Source of the DNA: Sphingomonadales bacterium UBA7471
GTDB taxonomy: Bacteria > Pseudomonadota > Alphaproteobacteria > Sphingomonadales > Sphingomonadaceae
Direction: 5' to 3'
Assembly: GCA_002479765.1 (NCBI GenBank)
Contig: DLOZ01000003.1
Span: 33,735 to 87,910 of the forward strand
DNA: 54,176 nucleotides
Shown here: in pieces, positions 25,425 to 34,697 of the stretch
How the letters are laid out: the number at the start of each line of letters is the position of its first letter
Numbering within the stretch: the first letter of the stretch is position 1
Notes under the pieces: model-generated
Told to the model about the DNA's origin: nothing
Database searches by the model: none
Seen by the model: the letters and a program-made list of their open reading frames with translations, nothing else
Made by a program: the position numbers and the translations under genes

Positions 25425-26395
25425 TCAGCCTTGCGATGCTCGCTCTTGACCCAGCGCACGGTGCCTGATGAGGCGCGCATCACGACGGTTTCTGTGGTGA
25501 CCCGGCCATCGCGTAATGTTTTGACACCAGCGAGCAACGAACCGTCGGTGACACCTGTCGCTGCAAAGATGCAGTCACCTTTTGCCAGCTCTTCCAGATC
25601 GTAAATCTTGTCGAGATCTTCGATGCCCCATTTGCGCGCGCGCGACCGTTCATCGTCGTTGCGGAACAACAAGCGGCCTTTGAACTGGCCGCCGACACAG
25701 CGCAGCGCCGCAGCCGCCAGCACGCCCTCTGGCGCACCGCCACTGCCCATATAGATGTCGACCGTGGTATCGGGATTGGTTGTTGCGATGACACCCGCAA
25801 CGTCGCCATCGGGGATCAGCATCACGCCACAACCAAGCGCCCGCAGCTCGGCGATCAGCTTTTCATGACGTGGGCGGTCGAGCACGCAAACGATGAGGTC
25901 GCCTGGAGCGACACCCTTTTCCTTGGCAACTGCGTTCACATTTTCAGCAACCGTTTTGTCGAGGTTGACGATGTTGGGCGAGTAACCCGGGCCGACCGCA
26001 ATCTTGTCCATATAAACATCAGGCGCGTTCAACAGATTTCCCTCTTCGGCAACGGCCAGCACGGCCAGCGCATTGGGTCCGGCCTTTGCCGTGATCGTTG
26101 TGCCCTCAAGCGGGTCGAGCGCAATGTCGATGCGTGGGCCAGTGCCGATGGCGGAGCCAACTTTTTCGCCGATAAACAGCATGGGCGCTTCGTCGCGTTC
26201 GCCTTCGCCGATGACAACCGTGCCATCCATATATAATTCGTTGAGCGCCGCGCGCATGGCTTCGACGGCTGCGGCATCTGCTGCCTTTTCATCGCCACGT
26301 CCAATGAGCTTCGCGGCAGCAATCGCCGCGGCTTCCGTCACGCGGACCATTTCCAAGACAAGCACGCGGTCGAGGATTTGGCTTGCTGCAGTCAT
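25418..26395 (-). CDS. glpX: Class II fructose-1,6-bisphosphatase
   Basis: A 325-residue Li+-sensitive, Mn-dependent phosphatase that converts fructose-1,6-bisphosphate to fructose-6-phosphate in gluconeogenesis. The metal site is in IDIALDPLEGTTITAKAGPN, and VIGEGERDEAPMLFIGE and DIYMGSGGAPEGVLAAAALR are typical of GlpX. Length is normal. It lies between hom and recJ on the same strand. Confidence 0.96.
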   Translation of the reverse strand: MTAASQILDRVLVLEMVRVTEAAAIAAAKLIGRGDEKAADAAAVEAMRAALNELYMDGTVVIGEGERDEAPMLFIGEKVGSAIGTGPRIDIALDPLEGTTITAKAGPNALAVLAVAEEGNLLNAPDVYMDKIAVGPGYSPNIVNLDKTVAENVNAVAKEKGVAPGDLIVCVLDRPRHEKLIAELRALGCGVMLIPDGDVAGVIATTNPDTTVDIYMGSGGAPEGVLAAAALRCVGGQFKGRLLFRNDDERSRARKWGIEDLDKIYDLEELAKGDCIFAATGVTDGSLLAGVKTLRDGRVTTETVVMRASSGTVRWVKSEHRKADQ

Positions 26396-26493
26396 CGTAT
26401 TTTCCTAGCTATTTGAACGTCAGGGTGCGAAGGCTGCACCCTAAATGGAACGGCATTTTGGGAGTTAGGTTTCGATAGGGAAGGCCGCGCCAA

Positions 26494-26613
26494 ATGTCGA
26501 GATTAGTTGTCGCCGTTTTTGTTGTGCACCTGGTGATGTCGTCCACTACGGCACAACCCTTCATGACTGAAGACGGCGTTGCGGCAAGCATCGAACGCGC
26601 GCCGCGCCCATAA
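26494..26613 (+). CDS. Possible small secreted peptide (39 residues)
   Basis: A short frame in the 220-base gap between hom and glpX, on the opposite strand. It reads MSRLVVAVFVVHLVMSSTTA as a convincing signal peptide with a cleavage site near TTAQP, followed by 18 residues (PFMTEDGVAASIERAPRP). GGGAAGG lies about 11 bases upstream. The mature part is very short and no family is recognised. It could be a real small protein, a decayed remnant, or chance. Confidence 0.35.
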   Translation: MSRLVVAVFVVHLVMSSTTAQPFMTEDGVAASIERAPRP

Positions 26614-26615
26614 GC

Positions 26616-27935
26616 TTATCCGCCCAAAATGTGCATGACCATTGGCTCGCCCAGCAGACTGTCCGAATGCTTGAGTGCCTGAAGCGTATCATTGATCGCT
26701 TGCTCTGGCCCAGCATGGGTGACCATCGCTACCAAGGCCGTTCCATCGTCACCTGCTTCGGTCTGGATCAGGCTTTCAATCGAAAGCCCCGCATCGCGCA
26801 TCGCTGCGGTAATTTCCGCGAGCACGCCGACGCGGTCTGCGACCACCATACGCAAATAGGATTTGCTCACCCGGTGTGCCGATGCTGCACGTGGCAGCTT
26901 TTCAAGCTCGGCCGACGGCATGGAGAATGCGGGGCCAGTTTCCTTGCGCGCAATGTCGACAAGGTCGGACACAACGGCGGACGCCGTCGGCTTGTCCCCT
27001 GCGCCCGCGCCTTGGAATAAAAGCCGTCCGGAGAAGTTGCCTTCAGCCACGACAGCGTTGGTGGCGCCGATGACATGCGCCAGCGGATGGCTGAGCGGGA
27101 CAAGGCACGGTTCAACGCGCTGGAAAATATTCGCCGCGCCATTGTCGCCGTCGATCTCGGCAAGCCCGATCAGGCGGATGCGATAACCCAGCGTCTTTGC
27201 CTGGGCGATGTCGGCGGCGAGTATTTTACGAACGCCGCGCGCTTCCACGCCGCCAAAATCAATAACCGATCCAAAGCTGAGCGAGGCCAGGATCGAAAGC
27301 TTATGCGCAGCGTCAATGCCGTCAATATCGAACGAAGGATCGGATTCGGCAAAGCCCTTTGCCTGTGCGTCGGACAGCACCTGCGCAAAATCGAGGCCGT
27401 CACGCTCCATCGTCGACAAGATGAAATTGCAGGTCCCGTTCAGGATGCCATATACGCGATCGATCCGGTTGGCGGCGGCACCGTCGCGCAAGCCCTGAAT
27501 CACGGGAATACCGCCAGCGACGGCAGCTTCAAATTTGAGCGCGGCCTGCTTGCTTTCGGCCAGAGCCGCCAGCTCAGCGCCGTGATGGGCGACCATGGCT
27601 TTGTTGGCCGTGACCAGAGCGCGCCCGTTTATCAGCGTTTCGCGCGCCAATGTGAGCGCTGGACCATCAGCCCCGCCGACAAGTTCAACGACGACATCGA
27701 CATCGTCTGCGGTGGCCAGTTCGCCCATGTCGTCGACCCAGCGATAGCCGGACAGGTCAACGCCCCTTTCTTTGGTACGGTCGCGCGCGGTGATAGCAAC
27801 AATCTGGATTTCGCGGCCTGCCCGGCGCGCGATCAAGGCGCTGTTTTCTTCCAGAAGGCGGATGACGCCGGTTCCTACTGTCCCAAGACCAGCCAGACCC
27901 ACCTTAAGCGGGGCGATACGAGAGGGGGTGGACAT
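26616..27935 (-). CDS. hom: Homoserine dehydrogenase
   Basis: A 439-residue NAD(P)-dependent enzyme that makes homoserine for threonine and methionine. The N-terminal Rossmann motif is VGLAGLGTVGTGVIRLL. The catalytic region has GILNGTCNFILSTM and GFAESDPSFDIDGIDAAHKL. A C-terminal ACT domain (YLRMVVADRVGVLAEITAAM) suggests allosteric control, usually by threonine. The start at 27935 has AGGA about 10 bases upstream and the conserved N-terminus; a longer frame to 28037 adds unrelated residues. It supplies the pathway completed by the metF-metH operon at 36-41 kb. Confidence 0.95.
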   Translation of the reverse strand: MSTPSRIAPLKVGLAGLGTVGTGVIRLLEENSALIARRAGREIQIVAITARDRTKERGVDLSGYRWVDDMGELATADDVDVVVELVGGADGPALTLARETLINGRALVTANKAMVAHHGAELAALAESKQAALKFEAAVAGGIPVIQGLRDGAAANRIDRVYGILNGTCNFILSTMERDGLDFAQVLSDAQAKGFAESDPSFDIDGIDAAHKLSILASLSFGSVIDFGGVEARGVRKILAADIAQAKTLGYRIRLIGLAEIDGDNGAANIFQRVEPCLVPLSHPLAHVIGATNAVVAEGNFSGRLLFQGAGAGDKPTASAVVSDLVDIARKETGPAFSMPSAELEKLPRAASAHRVSKSYLRMVVADRVGVLAEITAAMRDAGLSIESLIQTEAGDDGTALVAMVTHAGPEQAINDTLQALKHSDSLLGEPMVMHILGG

Positions 27936-28168
27936 AGCTTCTAATTTCCTGCCGAAAGAATGCGTATTTGCGCCGCGCTTAAGCGGATTTGCGTTGAATT
28001 GCCAGCCCCGGCTTGCTGCAAAGTGACGGCCTGACAAACTGCACAGAGCTTATCGCCCATGCGAAAACAGCATTGCGATGCGTGCCAACGTCTTTTTGGT
28101 GGGAGTAAGCTAGCCCTGTGACCCATCATTCGCTAGGGGCCACTAATTGGTTTCACAGGGAGCAGCAA

Positions 28169-29038
28169 ATGCGTGCAGTCGGCGTTATCGGAGCAGGTCA
28201 AATGGGTGCGGGCATCGCACAGGTCAGCGCGGGCGCTGGCTATCATGTGTATTTGTCGGACCTTGATCTGGCGAAGGCCGAAGAAGGCAAGGCTGGCATC
28301 GCCAAGGCACTCAGCCGTCTGGTCGCCAAAGAGAAAATGTCGGCGGGCGATGCAGAGACGCTGTTGTCGCGCATAGAACCGGTTGCCAGCTATGAACCGA
28401 TGGCCGACGCCGGGCTGATCATCGAAGCTGCGACCGAGCGGGAAGACATCAAGCGCAAGATATTTGAATCGGTGGGCGCGGTCCTTGGCGATCAGGCGGT
28501 ATTGGCGTCCAATACGTCATCCATCCCCATCACGCGGCTGGCGCAATCATCACCCGACCCACAGCGTTTCATCGGCGTGCATTTCTTCAACCCCGTTCCT
28601 GTCATGGGCCTGATTGAAATCATCCGCGGATTGGCGACGACCGATGCCACTGTCGATGTCGTCCGCCAATATGGCGAAACATTGGGCAAGCACTTGGTGT
28701 TTGCAAATGATGCCCCCGGCTTCATCGTTAATCGCGTGCTGATGCCGATGATCAACGAAGCATGTTTCGCACTGGGTGAAGGCGTTGCCACCATGCGTGA
28801 TATCGATACCGCGTGCCAATTGGGCCTTAATCATCCGATGGGGCCACTGACATTGGCGGATTTCATTGGCCTCGACACCTGCCTTGAAATCACAAATGTG
28901 CTGTTTCAATCGACAGGCGATCCGAAATTCCGGCCAGCGCCATTGCTGCAAAAATATGTTGAGGCCGGCTGGTTCGGACGCAAAACGAAGCGTGGCTTTT
29001 ACGATTATTCGGGCGAAGTGCCGCAGCCGACACGCTGA
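28169..29038 (+). CDS. 3-hydroxybutyryl-CoA dehydrogenase
   Basis: A 289-residue NAD-dependent 3-hydroxyacyl-CoA dehydrogenase of beta-oxidation and butanoate/PHB metabolism. The NAD motif is VIGAGQMGAGIAQV at the N-terminus, the family signature is HFFNPVPVMGLIEIIRG, and the C-terminal domain has LNHPMGPLTLADFIGLDTCL. The start at 28169 has GGGAG 7 bases upstream; a longer in-frame start at 28118 lacks one. The etfBA pair at 52-53.7 kb would serve the same pathway but is not adjacent. Confidence 0.94.
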   Translation: MRAVGVIGAGQMGAGIAQVSAGAGYHVYLSDLDLAKAEEGKAGIAKALSRLVAKEKMSAGDAETLLSRIEPVASYEPMADAGLIIEAATEREDIKRKIFESVGAVLGDQAVLASNTSSIPITRLAQSSPDPQRFIGVHFFNPVPVMGLIEIIRGLATTDATVDVVRQYGETLGKHLVFANDAPGFIVNRVLMPMINEACFALGEGVATMRDIDTACQLGLNHPMGPLTLADFIGLDTCLEITNVLFQSTGDPKFRPAPLLQKYVEAGWFGRKTKRGFYDYSGEVPQPTR

Positions 29039-29041
29039 TAT

Positions 29042-30226
29042 TTATCGTGGGGTGCGGGCCACTTCAAAGGCTTGGCCAAGGTCGGCGATAAGATCATCTG
29101 TGTCCTCAAGCCCGATTTGCAGGCGGATCAGTGTTCCGGGTTTATCCCACGCAACGACTGACCGGTATTTTTCGGGCTGCACGGGCAACGCAAGGCTCTC
29201 AAACCCGCCCCAGCTATAGCCAATGCCAAACAGTTGCAGCGCGTCGACGAAGGCGGCTGCGGTTGCGGCGTCGCCGGTGTGGATGAATGAAAACAATCCC
29301 GATGATCCGGTAAAGTCGCGTTTCCAAATGTCGTGCCCGGGGCAATCGGGCAAAGCGGGATGGAAAACGGCCGCGACATCCGCCTGTGTCTGCAGCCATT
29401 GCGCAATATGGAGCGCAGACGTCTCATGTGCTTGCATCCGCACCGACAAGGTACGTAAACCGCGGCTCGCAAGATAGGCATCGTCGGGTGAAACGGTCTG
29501 GCCAAGTTGCTGCGCGGTGTGGCGCAATTTGGTCCATAATTTATCGTGCGTAGTCACGCTGCCCATCATCACATCGCTATGGCCGACAATATATTTGGTG
29601 CACGACAAGATCGCCATATCGATGCCCTTGTCGAGCGCGGTATGGAAATAGGATGTTGCCCATGTGTTATCGAGAAGGGTGACGACATTGCGTTTTTTCG
29701 CAGCGGCGCAGATTGCCGGAATGTCCTGCATTTCAAATGTCAGGCTGCCGGGTGATTCGAGCAATATGGCGCGCGTGCGGTCACAAAATAGCGCGTCATA
29801 ATCGGTGGTGCGTGAGTCAAAATATCGAGTTTCAACCCCGAAACGCTTCAGAAACCCGTCAGCCAAAGACCGGCTTGGGTCATAGGCGTTGTCGGTCATC
29901 AGCAAGATGTCACCCGCCTTCAGCACCGACAGCAGCGCACAGGCAATCGCGGCGACACCCGACGGATACAGCATGGTCCCATGCGCACCAGGCTCCATTG
30001 CGGTCAGCGCGTCGGCAAGGGACCATTGCGTTGGCGAGCCACGACGGCCGTAGAAAAAGCGGCCGTCTTCGTTGCGCCCTTTGCCCGCCTCCAGCTCAGC
30101 CACATTTTCATATAAATGTGTGCTGGCGCGCCAAACAGGCACATTCACGACGGGACCCGTGAGCGAAGCCTTGCGCCCTGCAGTGACTGTTTTGGTGGCT
30201 GGCTTTTGAGGTTTTTGGGAACTCAA
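29042..30226 (-). CDS. metC: Cystathionine beta-lyase-like PLP enzyme
   Basis: A 394-residue Cys/Met-metabolism PLP enzyme that cleaves cystathionine (or a related thioether) to homocysteine, pyruvate and ammonia. The PLP lysine is in ILSCTKYIVGHSD, preceded by VTLLDNTWATSYFHTALDKG. The motif RRGSPTQWSLADALTAME and the C-terminal SWGGFESL are typical of the MetC group. The start is uncertain. I prefer a TTG at 30226 that overlaps the sseA stop as TTGA, giving MSSQKPQK; an ATG at 30268 would overlap sseA by 46 bases. It could equally be a cystathionine gamma-synthase-type relative. Confidence 0.88.
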   Translation of the reverse strand: MSSQKPQKPATKTVTAGRKASLTGPVVNVPVWRASTHLYENVAELEAGKGRNEDGRFFYGRRGSPTQWSLADALTAMEPGAHGTMLYPSGVAAIACALLSVLKAGDILLMTDNAYDPSRSLADGFLKRFGVETRYFDSRTTDYDALFCDRTRAILLESPGSLTFEMQDIPAICAAAKKRNVVTLLDNTWATSYFHTALDKGIDMAILSCTKYIVGHSDVMMGSVTTHDKLWTKLRHTAQQLGQTVSPDDAYLASRGLRTLSVRMQAHETSALHIAQWLQTQADVAAVFHPALPDCPGHDIWKRDFTGSSGLFSFIHTGDAATAAAFVDALQLFGIGYSWGGFESLALPVQPEKYRSVVAWDKPGTLIRLQIGLEDTDDLIADLGQAFEVARTPR

Positions 30227-31065
30227 GCCGCACCCTGCGCCTTGGGGGTGTCCTTGTCCAAGCCCCATTCTGACCAGCTGCCATCATATAAGGCAACGTC
30301 GGATTTACCGGTCAGGCGTGCGCCGAACAGAACAACAGCTGCGGTCATTCCAGAGCCGCAGGTTGTAATCATGGGTTTGTTCAAATCAACGCCCGCATCG
30401 GTAAAGGCTTGGGTCAACGCATCGCCGCGCTTCCAAGTGCCGTCTGCGTTAAACAGATTGCCAAAGGGTAAGTTGCGGCTGCCGGGGATGTGACCCGAAG
30501 CCATGTCAGGCCGGGGTTCCGCTTCTTCGCCGGTAAATCGTCCTGCGCCGCGGGCATCCACGACATCGGCTTCCTTGCTGTGCAGATTGGCGAGCATGTC
30601 TCCTTTGTTGCGCACGGCCTTTTCGTCTTTCCAGACAGTGAAGTGGCGGTGGCGCAACGTAGGCTTGCCGGTTTCGAGCGCGCGGCCTTCGGCTTTCCAT
30701 TTTGCAATGCCGCCATCGAGGATCGCAACATCATGCGCGCCAAACAAGGTCAGCATCCACCAGGCGCGCGTTGCCGATTTGAACGGGCTGTCGTCATAGA
30801 CCACGATACGGCTGCCGTCGCCTAGGCCCAACGATTGCATGCGGCTGGCAAATTTCTCCGGCGGCGGCAATGTATTGGGCAGGCTGCTGTTTGCGTCGGC
30901 GAGTTCTTGCAAGTCCATGAAAACAGCGCCGGGAATATGGCCACCTTCATATTCGGCCTGCGCATTGCGGCCAGCATCGGGCATGAACCAGGTGGCATCG
31001 ACCACGCGCAAATCAGATGCGCCGATTTCGTTCGCCAACCATTCGGTGCTTACTAACAATTCCAT
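30223..31065 (-). CDS. sseA: 3-mercaptopyruvate/thiosulfate sulfurtransferase
   Basis: A 280-residue two-domain rhodanese. The active-site loop in the C-terminal domain is TTCGSGMTA with Cys at residue 236. The CGSGxTA form favours 3-mercaptopyruvate over thiosulfate. The N-terminal domain carries the SseA blocks VDATWFMP and DSPFKSATRAWWMLTLFGA. It is translationally coupled to the downstream cystathionine lyase-like gene, which suggests a shared role in sulfur amino-acid metabolism. Confidence 0.93.
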   Translation of the reverse strand: MELLVSTEWLANEIGASDLRVVDATWFMPDAGRNAQAEYEGGHIPGAVFMDLQELADANSSLPNTLPPPEKFASRMQSLGLGDGSRIVVYDDSPFKSATRAWWMLTLFGAHDVAILDGGIAKWKAEGRALETGKPTLRHRHFTVWKDEKAVRNKGDMLANLHSKEADVVDARGAGRFTGEEAEPRPDMASGHIPGSRNLPFGNLFNADGTWKRGDALTQAFTDAGVDLNKPMITTCGSGMTAAVVLFGARLTGKSDVALYDGSWSEWGLDKDTPKAQGAA

Positions 31066-31127
31066 ATTTTGTCCTTGCCCGCTACTTTTTGATTCTTGTG
31101 CGGTGCAAGATAAGCCGCTTTTCCAAA

Positions 31128-32651
31128 CTAGCCAAGCGTTTCGAGAAATTGCTGTGCCTGACGACGAAGCGCGACTTTATCGGCCTGCGCCATCCGGTCC
31201 CAGTTTTTATACGGCATCGCCATACGCGGGTTCTTGCGCAGCCTATCTTCGTTCCGCGCAATAAATTCCCAATAAAGCGCATTGAACGGACATGCTTTGG
31301 GCCCCGTTTTTTGTTTCACATCATAACGGCAGCCCGAGCAATAATCCGACATGCGGTTGATATAGGCACCGCTGGCCGCATAGGGTTTTGACGCGAGCAT
31401 GCCGCCGTCTGCAAACTGGCTCATGCCAAGGCTGTTCGGCAATTCGACCCATTCATACGCGTCAGCATAAACGGCCAGATACCATATATGCACTTCGGCG
31501 GGGTTGATGCCCGCCAGCAGGGCGAAATTGCCTGTAATCATCAGCCGTTGGATATGATGCGCGTAGGAATATGCGATTGTCTGATCGACGGTTTGCGACA
31601 GGCAATGCATGTCGGTTTTGCCGGTCCAATAAAATTCCGGTAGCGGCCGTTCAGCGGCAAGCGCGTTGCTTTCCACATATTCAGGCCCAGCATGCCAGTA
31701 AATGCCGCGCACATATTCGCGCCAACCAATGACCTGACGAATGAAGCCCTCGGCCGCGTTAATGGGCACTTTTCCGGCGTGATATTGTTCTTCGACGGCG
31801 CGGCATAATTCCAGCGGATCAAGCAACCCGGTATTGATGTAGGGCGACAAAATTGAATGCCATAAAAATGGCTCGCCGGTGAGCATTGCGTCCTGATAAT
31901 CCCCAAAGGACGGCAAAGCATGTTTCAGGAAATGTGCTTGCTGTTTCAGCGCGTCGGTGCGTGTCACCGCAAAACCGAATTTCGCGGTCTGGCCCATATT
32001 GGTCGCGAATTTTTCCTCGACCATTTCAATCACATCCTGCGTGATATCATCTGGCGCGAAATGCAGCGGTTGCGGCATCGCGAGATCACGCTTGGCCGGT
32101 TTCCGGTTTTCCGCATCAAAATTCCACTGCCCGCCGACGGGTGCATCGCCATCCATCAGCAATTTCGATTTACGCCGCATGTCGCGATAGAAATATTCCA
32201 TGCGCAGCTGCTTGCGGTCCTTGGCCCAGCTTTCAAATTCGGCATGGTCACACAAGAAGCGGTCGTCGCTGCGTATCTCTACGGGTACATCAAAGCGGTC
32301 GGCCCAGCTATCCAGCATGGCCTTCACCCGCCACTCGCCAGCTTCGGTGACGCAGATGGCGGATGCGCTATGCCGTTCCATCGCGCGGGCGAGTTCGCCG
32401 GTAAAACTGCCGCTGTTTTCAGGGTCGGTCAGCTTCACATAGTCGACGGTCCATCCGGCTGAACGCAGATCTTCGGCATGGTGACGCATCGCCGATAATA
32501 TGAACGCCATTTTGGATTTGTGGTGCGGCACATAGGTCGTCTCTTGATCGAGTTCGGCCATCAAAATGACGCATGCGCCTTTGTCCTGTCCCGCCAATGA
32601 CGAAAGCGCATAGCTCAGTTGGTCGCCGAGTACAGGAATAAGGGTCGTCAT
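31128..32651 (-). CDS. Iron-sulfur (6-4)/CryB-type DNA photolyase
   Basis: A 507-residue cryptochrome/photolyase-family protein of the FeS-BCP/PhrB group, which repairs (6-4) photoproducts with FAD and a lumazine antenna. The N-terminal domain begins TLIPVLGDQLSYALSSL. C-terminal motifs include HIQRLMITGNFALLAGINPA. The cluster cysteines are visible in YCSGCRYDVKQKTGPKACPF (C-x2-C-x12-C) with an additional Cys earlier (LDPLELCRAVEEQY). It is divergent from queF across 165 bases; no light-response regulator is adjacent. Confidence 0.92.
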   Translation of the reverse strand: MTTLIPVLGDQLSYALSSLAGQDKGACVILMAELDQETTYVPHHKSKMAFILSAMRHHAEDLRSAGWTVDYVKLTDPENSGSFTGELARAMERHSASAICVTEAGEWRVKAMLDSWADRFDVPVEIRSDDRFLCDHAEFESWAKDRKQLRMEYFYRDMRRKSKLLMDGDAPVGGQWNFDAENRKPAKRDLAMPQPLHFAPDDITQDVIEMVEEKFATNMGQTAKFGFAVTRTDALKQQAHFLKHALPSFGDYQDAMLTGEPFLWHSILSPYINTGLLDPLELCRAVEEQYHAGKVPINAAEGFIRQVIGWREYVRGIYWHAGPEYVESNALAAERPLPEFYWTGKTDMHCLSQTVDQTIAYSYAHHIQRLMITGNFALLAGINPAEVHIWYLAVYADAYEWVELPNSLGMSQFADGGMLASKPYAASGAYINRMSDYCSGCRYDVKQKTGPKACPFNALYWEFIARNEDRLRKNPRMAMPYKNWDRMAQADKVALRRQAQQFLETLG

Positions 32652-32816
32652 GATCTGATCGTTAGCGAGGCCATGTCCGGGGCACGATACAGGTTTTCAG
32701 GAAACCAGCGCGCTTTGCCCAAGCCCAATGCGTTTTTGCGTGCACGCGACGTGCATATCTCGCGCAATCGCGATGAGCCGTTTGCTTCCCGTGGTGAAAC
32801 CGCTAAATGCGCAGCT

Positions 32817-33275
32817 ATGACTGACGAACTAAAACCGATGTATCTGGGTGCGCAAAGCGCACTTCCCCAAACGCCTGAAGAGGCTGAGTTGGATTATGTC
32901 CCCAATCCACGCCCTGATACACTGTATCTCGCCCGCTTTGCCGTGCCTGAGTTTACGTCTTTATGTCCGGTCACGGCGCAACCCGATTTTGCGCATCTGG
33001 TCATCGATTATGCGCCGGACAAAAGCATTGTTGAATCGAAGTCGCTGAAGCTTTTCTTGGGCTCGTTCCGCAACCATGCCGCCTTTCACGAAGATTGCAC
33101 CGTGGGCATCGGGCAGCGGCTTTTCACCGAAATGAAGCCGCATTGGCTCCGGATCGGTGGCTATTGGTATCCGCGTGGCGGAATTCCTATCGATGTGTTC
33201 TGGCAATCGGGGGAGCCGCCCAAGGGGCTGTGGCTGCCTGATCAGGGCGTTGCTCCGTACCGGGGTCGCGGCTGA
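32817..33275 (+). CDS. queF: NADPH-dependent 7-cyano-7-deazaguanine reductase
   Basis: A 152-residue type I (unimodular) QueF that reduces preQ0 to preQ1 in queuosine synthesis. The catalytic Cys is in FTSLCPVTAQPDFAHLVIDY, and the substrate-binding QueF motif is ESKSLKLFLGSFRNH. The start at 32817 (MTDELKPMYLGAQ) matches family length; a frame open to 32619 adds unrelated sequence. No strong ribosome site was found. No other que gene is in the window. Confidence 0.95.
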   Translation: MTDELKPMYLGAQSALPQTPEEAELDYVPNPRPDTLYLARFAVPEFTSLCPVTAQPDFAHLVIDYAPDKSIVESKSLKLFLGSFRNHAAFHEDCTVGIGQRLFTEMKPHWLRIGGYWYPRGGIPIDVFWQSGEPPKGLWLPDQGVAPYRGRG

Positions 33276-33435
33276 GCCTATTTAAACAGGTTGCCCAAGT
33301 TTCCCGGCATAACGGACTTGCCGAACGATCCTGCCTGTTGACCTGGCACTCTTCTCGTCGACGCCATCGAATCATTGGTCGCAAAAATGACCTTTGTCGG
33401 TGACAGAACGACCGCGAGGCCTCTATTGCAGCTTC

Positions 33436-34569
33436 ATGGCTGAAATGTTTTCGAAGACCGAGAAGCGTGTGCATAAAGCTGGCCAAACAGGCCTTGCGTC
33501 TTTGGCGCTGTTGTCCGTTTTATCGGGTTGTGTATCCGCGCCAGTGCATAGGGGGCCTGCTCTGCTGACGGCACAGGCCCCAGCGCCAAGCCGCGCCGTA
33601 CCAGCTGTTGTCGCGCCCACCCGTCCCGCAATTGGGCGGCCGCCCGCCGGTCTTGAAAATCTGATCCAAGATCAATGGCGTGTGTTTCCGGGGCGGACTG
33701 GTGTTGCCATTATGCGTGTGGATGGCGGTGAATGGGTTTTAGGCCGCAGGATGGATGAATTGTTTCCCCAACAAAGCGTATCCAAAACCTGGGTTGCGCT
33801 CACCGTGCTGGACATGGTCGATCAAGGGAAACTTCGCCTGGACCAGAAAGTACGCATCACGCGCGATGATTTGGCGGTTTTTCATCAGCCCATCCGTGAT
33901 CAGGTGATCGCCAATGGCAGCATTGAGGTTTCGATCCTCGATCTGCTGGAGACATCCATTCGCGCCAGTGACAATACCGCCAATGACTCGTTGCTCCGCA
34001 CCGTAGGCGGCCCGCAAGCGGTAACCAGCTTTATCGCGCGCAAAAATTTGGGCGCGATCCGTTTTGGGCCGGGCGAACGCGCGCTGCAAAGCAGCATTGC
34101 CGGTCTCGACTGGAAACAGGAATATTCAATTGGCCGGCGCTTTTATGCTGCGCGCGATGCCGTGCCGTTGGCAACGCGCAAGGCGGCGCTTGACCGCTAT
34201 CTGAATGATCCCATTGACGGTGCAAGCCCGCAAGCCATTGTCCGCGCTTTGGCAAGGCTTGCAAAGGGTGAGCTGTTGTCGGCATCGTCAACACGGATCA
34301 TGCTCGATATCATGTCCCGGACATCAAGCGGCCCCAACCGGTTGAAGGCGGGCGTGCCTTCGGGCTGGAGCTTTTTGCATAAGACAGGAACCGGACAGAT
34401 TTTGCCACCGTTTTCCACGGGATATAATGATATCGGCATTATGACCGCGCCAGATGGCACGCGTTACGCTATCGCGGTGATGATGGGCAGCACGACGGCG
34501 TCTATTCCGCAACGGATGACGTTCATGCAATTTGTGTCGCGCACCGTCGCTTCATACCACCAGAACTAA
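33436..34569 (+). CDS. Class A beta-lactamase-like serine hydrolase, lipoprotein
   Basis: A 377-residue exported protein. A lipobox LSGC at residues 29-32 follows a signal peptide. Serine-hydrolase motifs are SVSK (114-117), SDN (178-180) and HKTGTG (KTG 316-318), in class A order and spacing. The omega-loop glutamate is probably in GERALQ (Glu 214), giving ExxLQ rather than the usual ExxLN. About 30-40 extra residues follow it (GLDWKQEYSIGRRFYAARDA and on). Penicillin hydrolysis is therefore uncertain; it may instead act on peptidoglycan. The start is set by the signal peptide (33436 or 33445); a TTG at 33394 is less likely. Confidence 0.82.
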   Translation: MAEMFSKTEKRVHKAGQTGLASLALLSVLSGCVSAPVHRGPALLTAQAPAPSRAVPAVVAPTRPAIGRPPAGLENLIQDQWRVFPGRTGVAIMRVDGGEWVLGRRMDELFPQQSVSKTWVALTVLDMVDQGKLRLDQKVRITRDDLAVFHQPIRDQVIANGSIEVSILDLLETSIRASDNTANDSLLRTVGGPQAVTSFIARKNLGAIRFGPGERALQSSIAGLDWKQEYSIGRRFYAARDAVPLATRKAALDRYLNDPIDGASPQAIVRALARLAKGELLSASSTRIMLDIMSRTSSGPNRLKAGVPSGWSFLHKTGTGQILPPFSTGYNDIGIMTAPDGTRYAIAVMMGSTTASIPQRMTFMQFVSRTVASYHQN

Positions 34570-34630
34570 CGCCTTATTGCGATGTTTCGGTTGGAGCGCC
34601 GCGCGCGGCATCCAACGTGTCTGCGGCCGA

Positions 34631-34667
34631 CAAAGAAAAGGGCCGTCCTGCAAGCAGAACAGCCCTT
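34631..34667 (-). terminator. Strong intrinsic terminator of the Ala-rich lipoprotein gene
   Basis: On the minus strand a 14-base stem (AAGGGCTGTTCTGC with GCAGGACGGCCCTT, two G-T pairs) with a 2-base loop is followed by TTCTTT. It lies about 30 bases after the lipoprotein stop and about 60 bases past the stop of the convergent serine hydrolase gene. Confidence 0.9.
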
Positions 34668-34697
34668 ATCAAAAACTTTCGCTAAAAAACGCGAATA

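Noticed and set aside
33288..33435. A minus-strand open stretch ending GNLGNLFK before a TAG, between queF and the serine hydrolase gene
   Set aside because: About 50 codons are open but the only ATG gives 29 residues, there is no ribosome site, and it could be a remnant of a lost gene. No support beyond composition.
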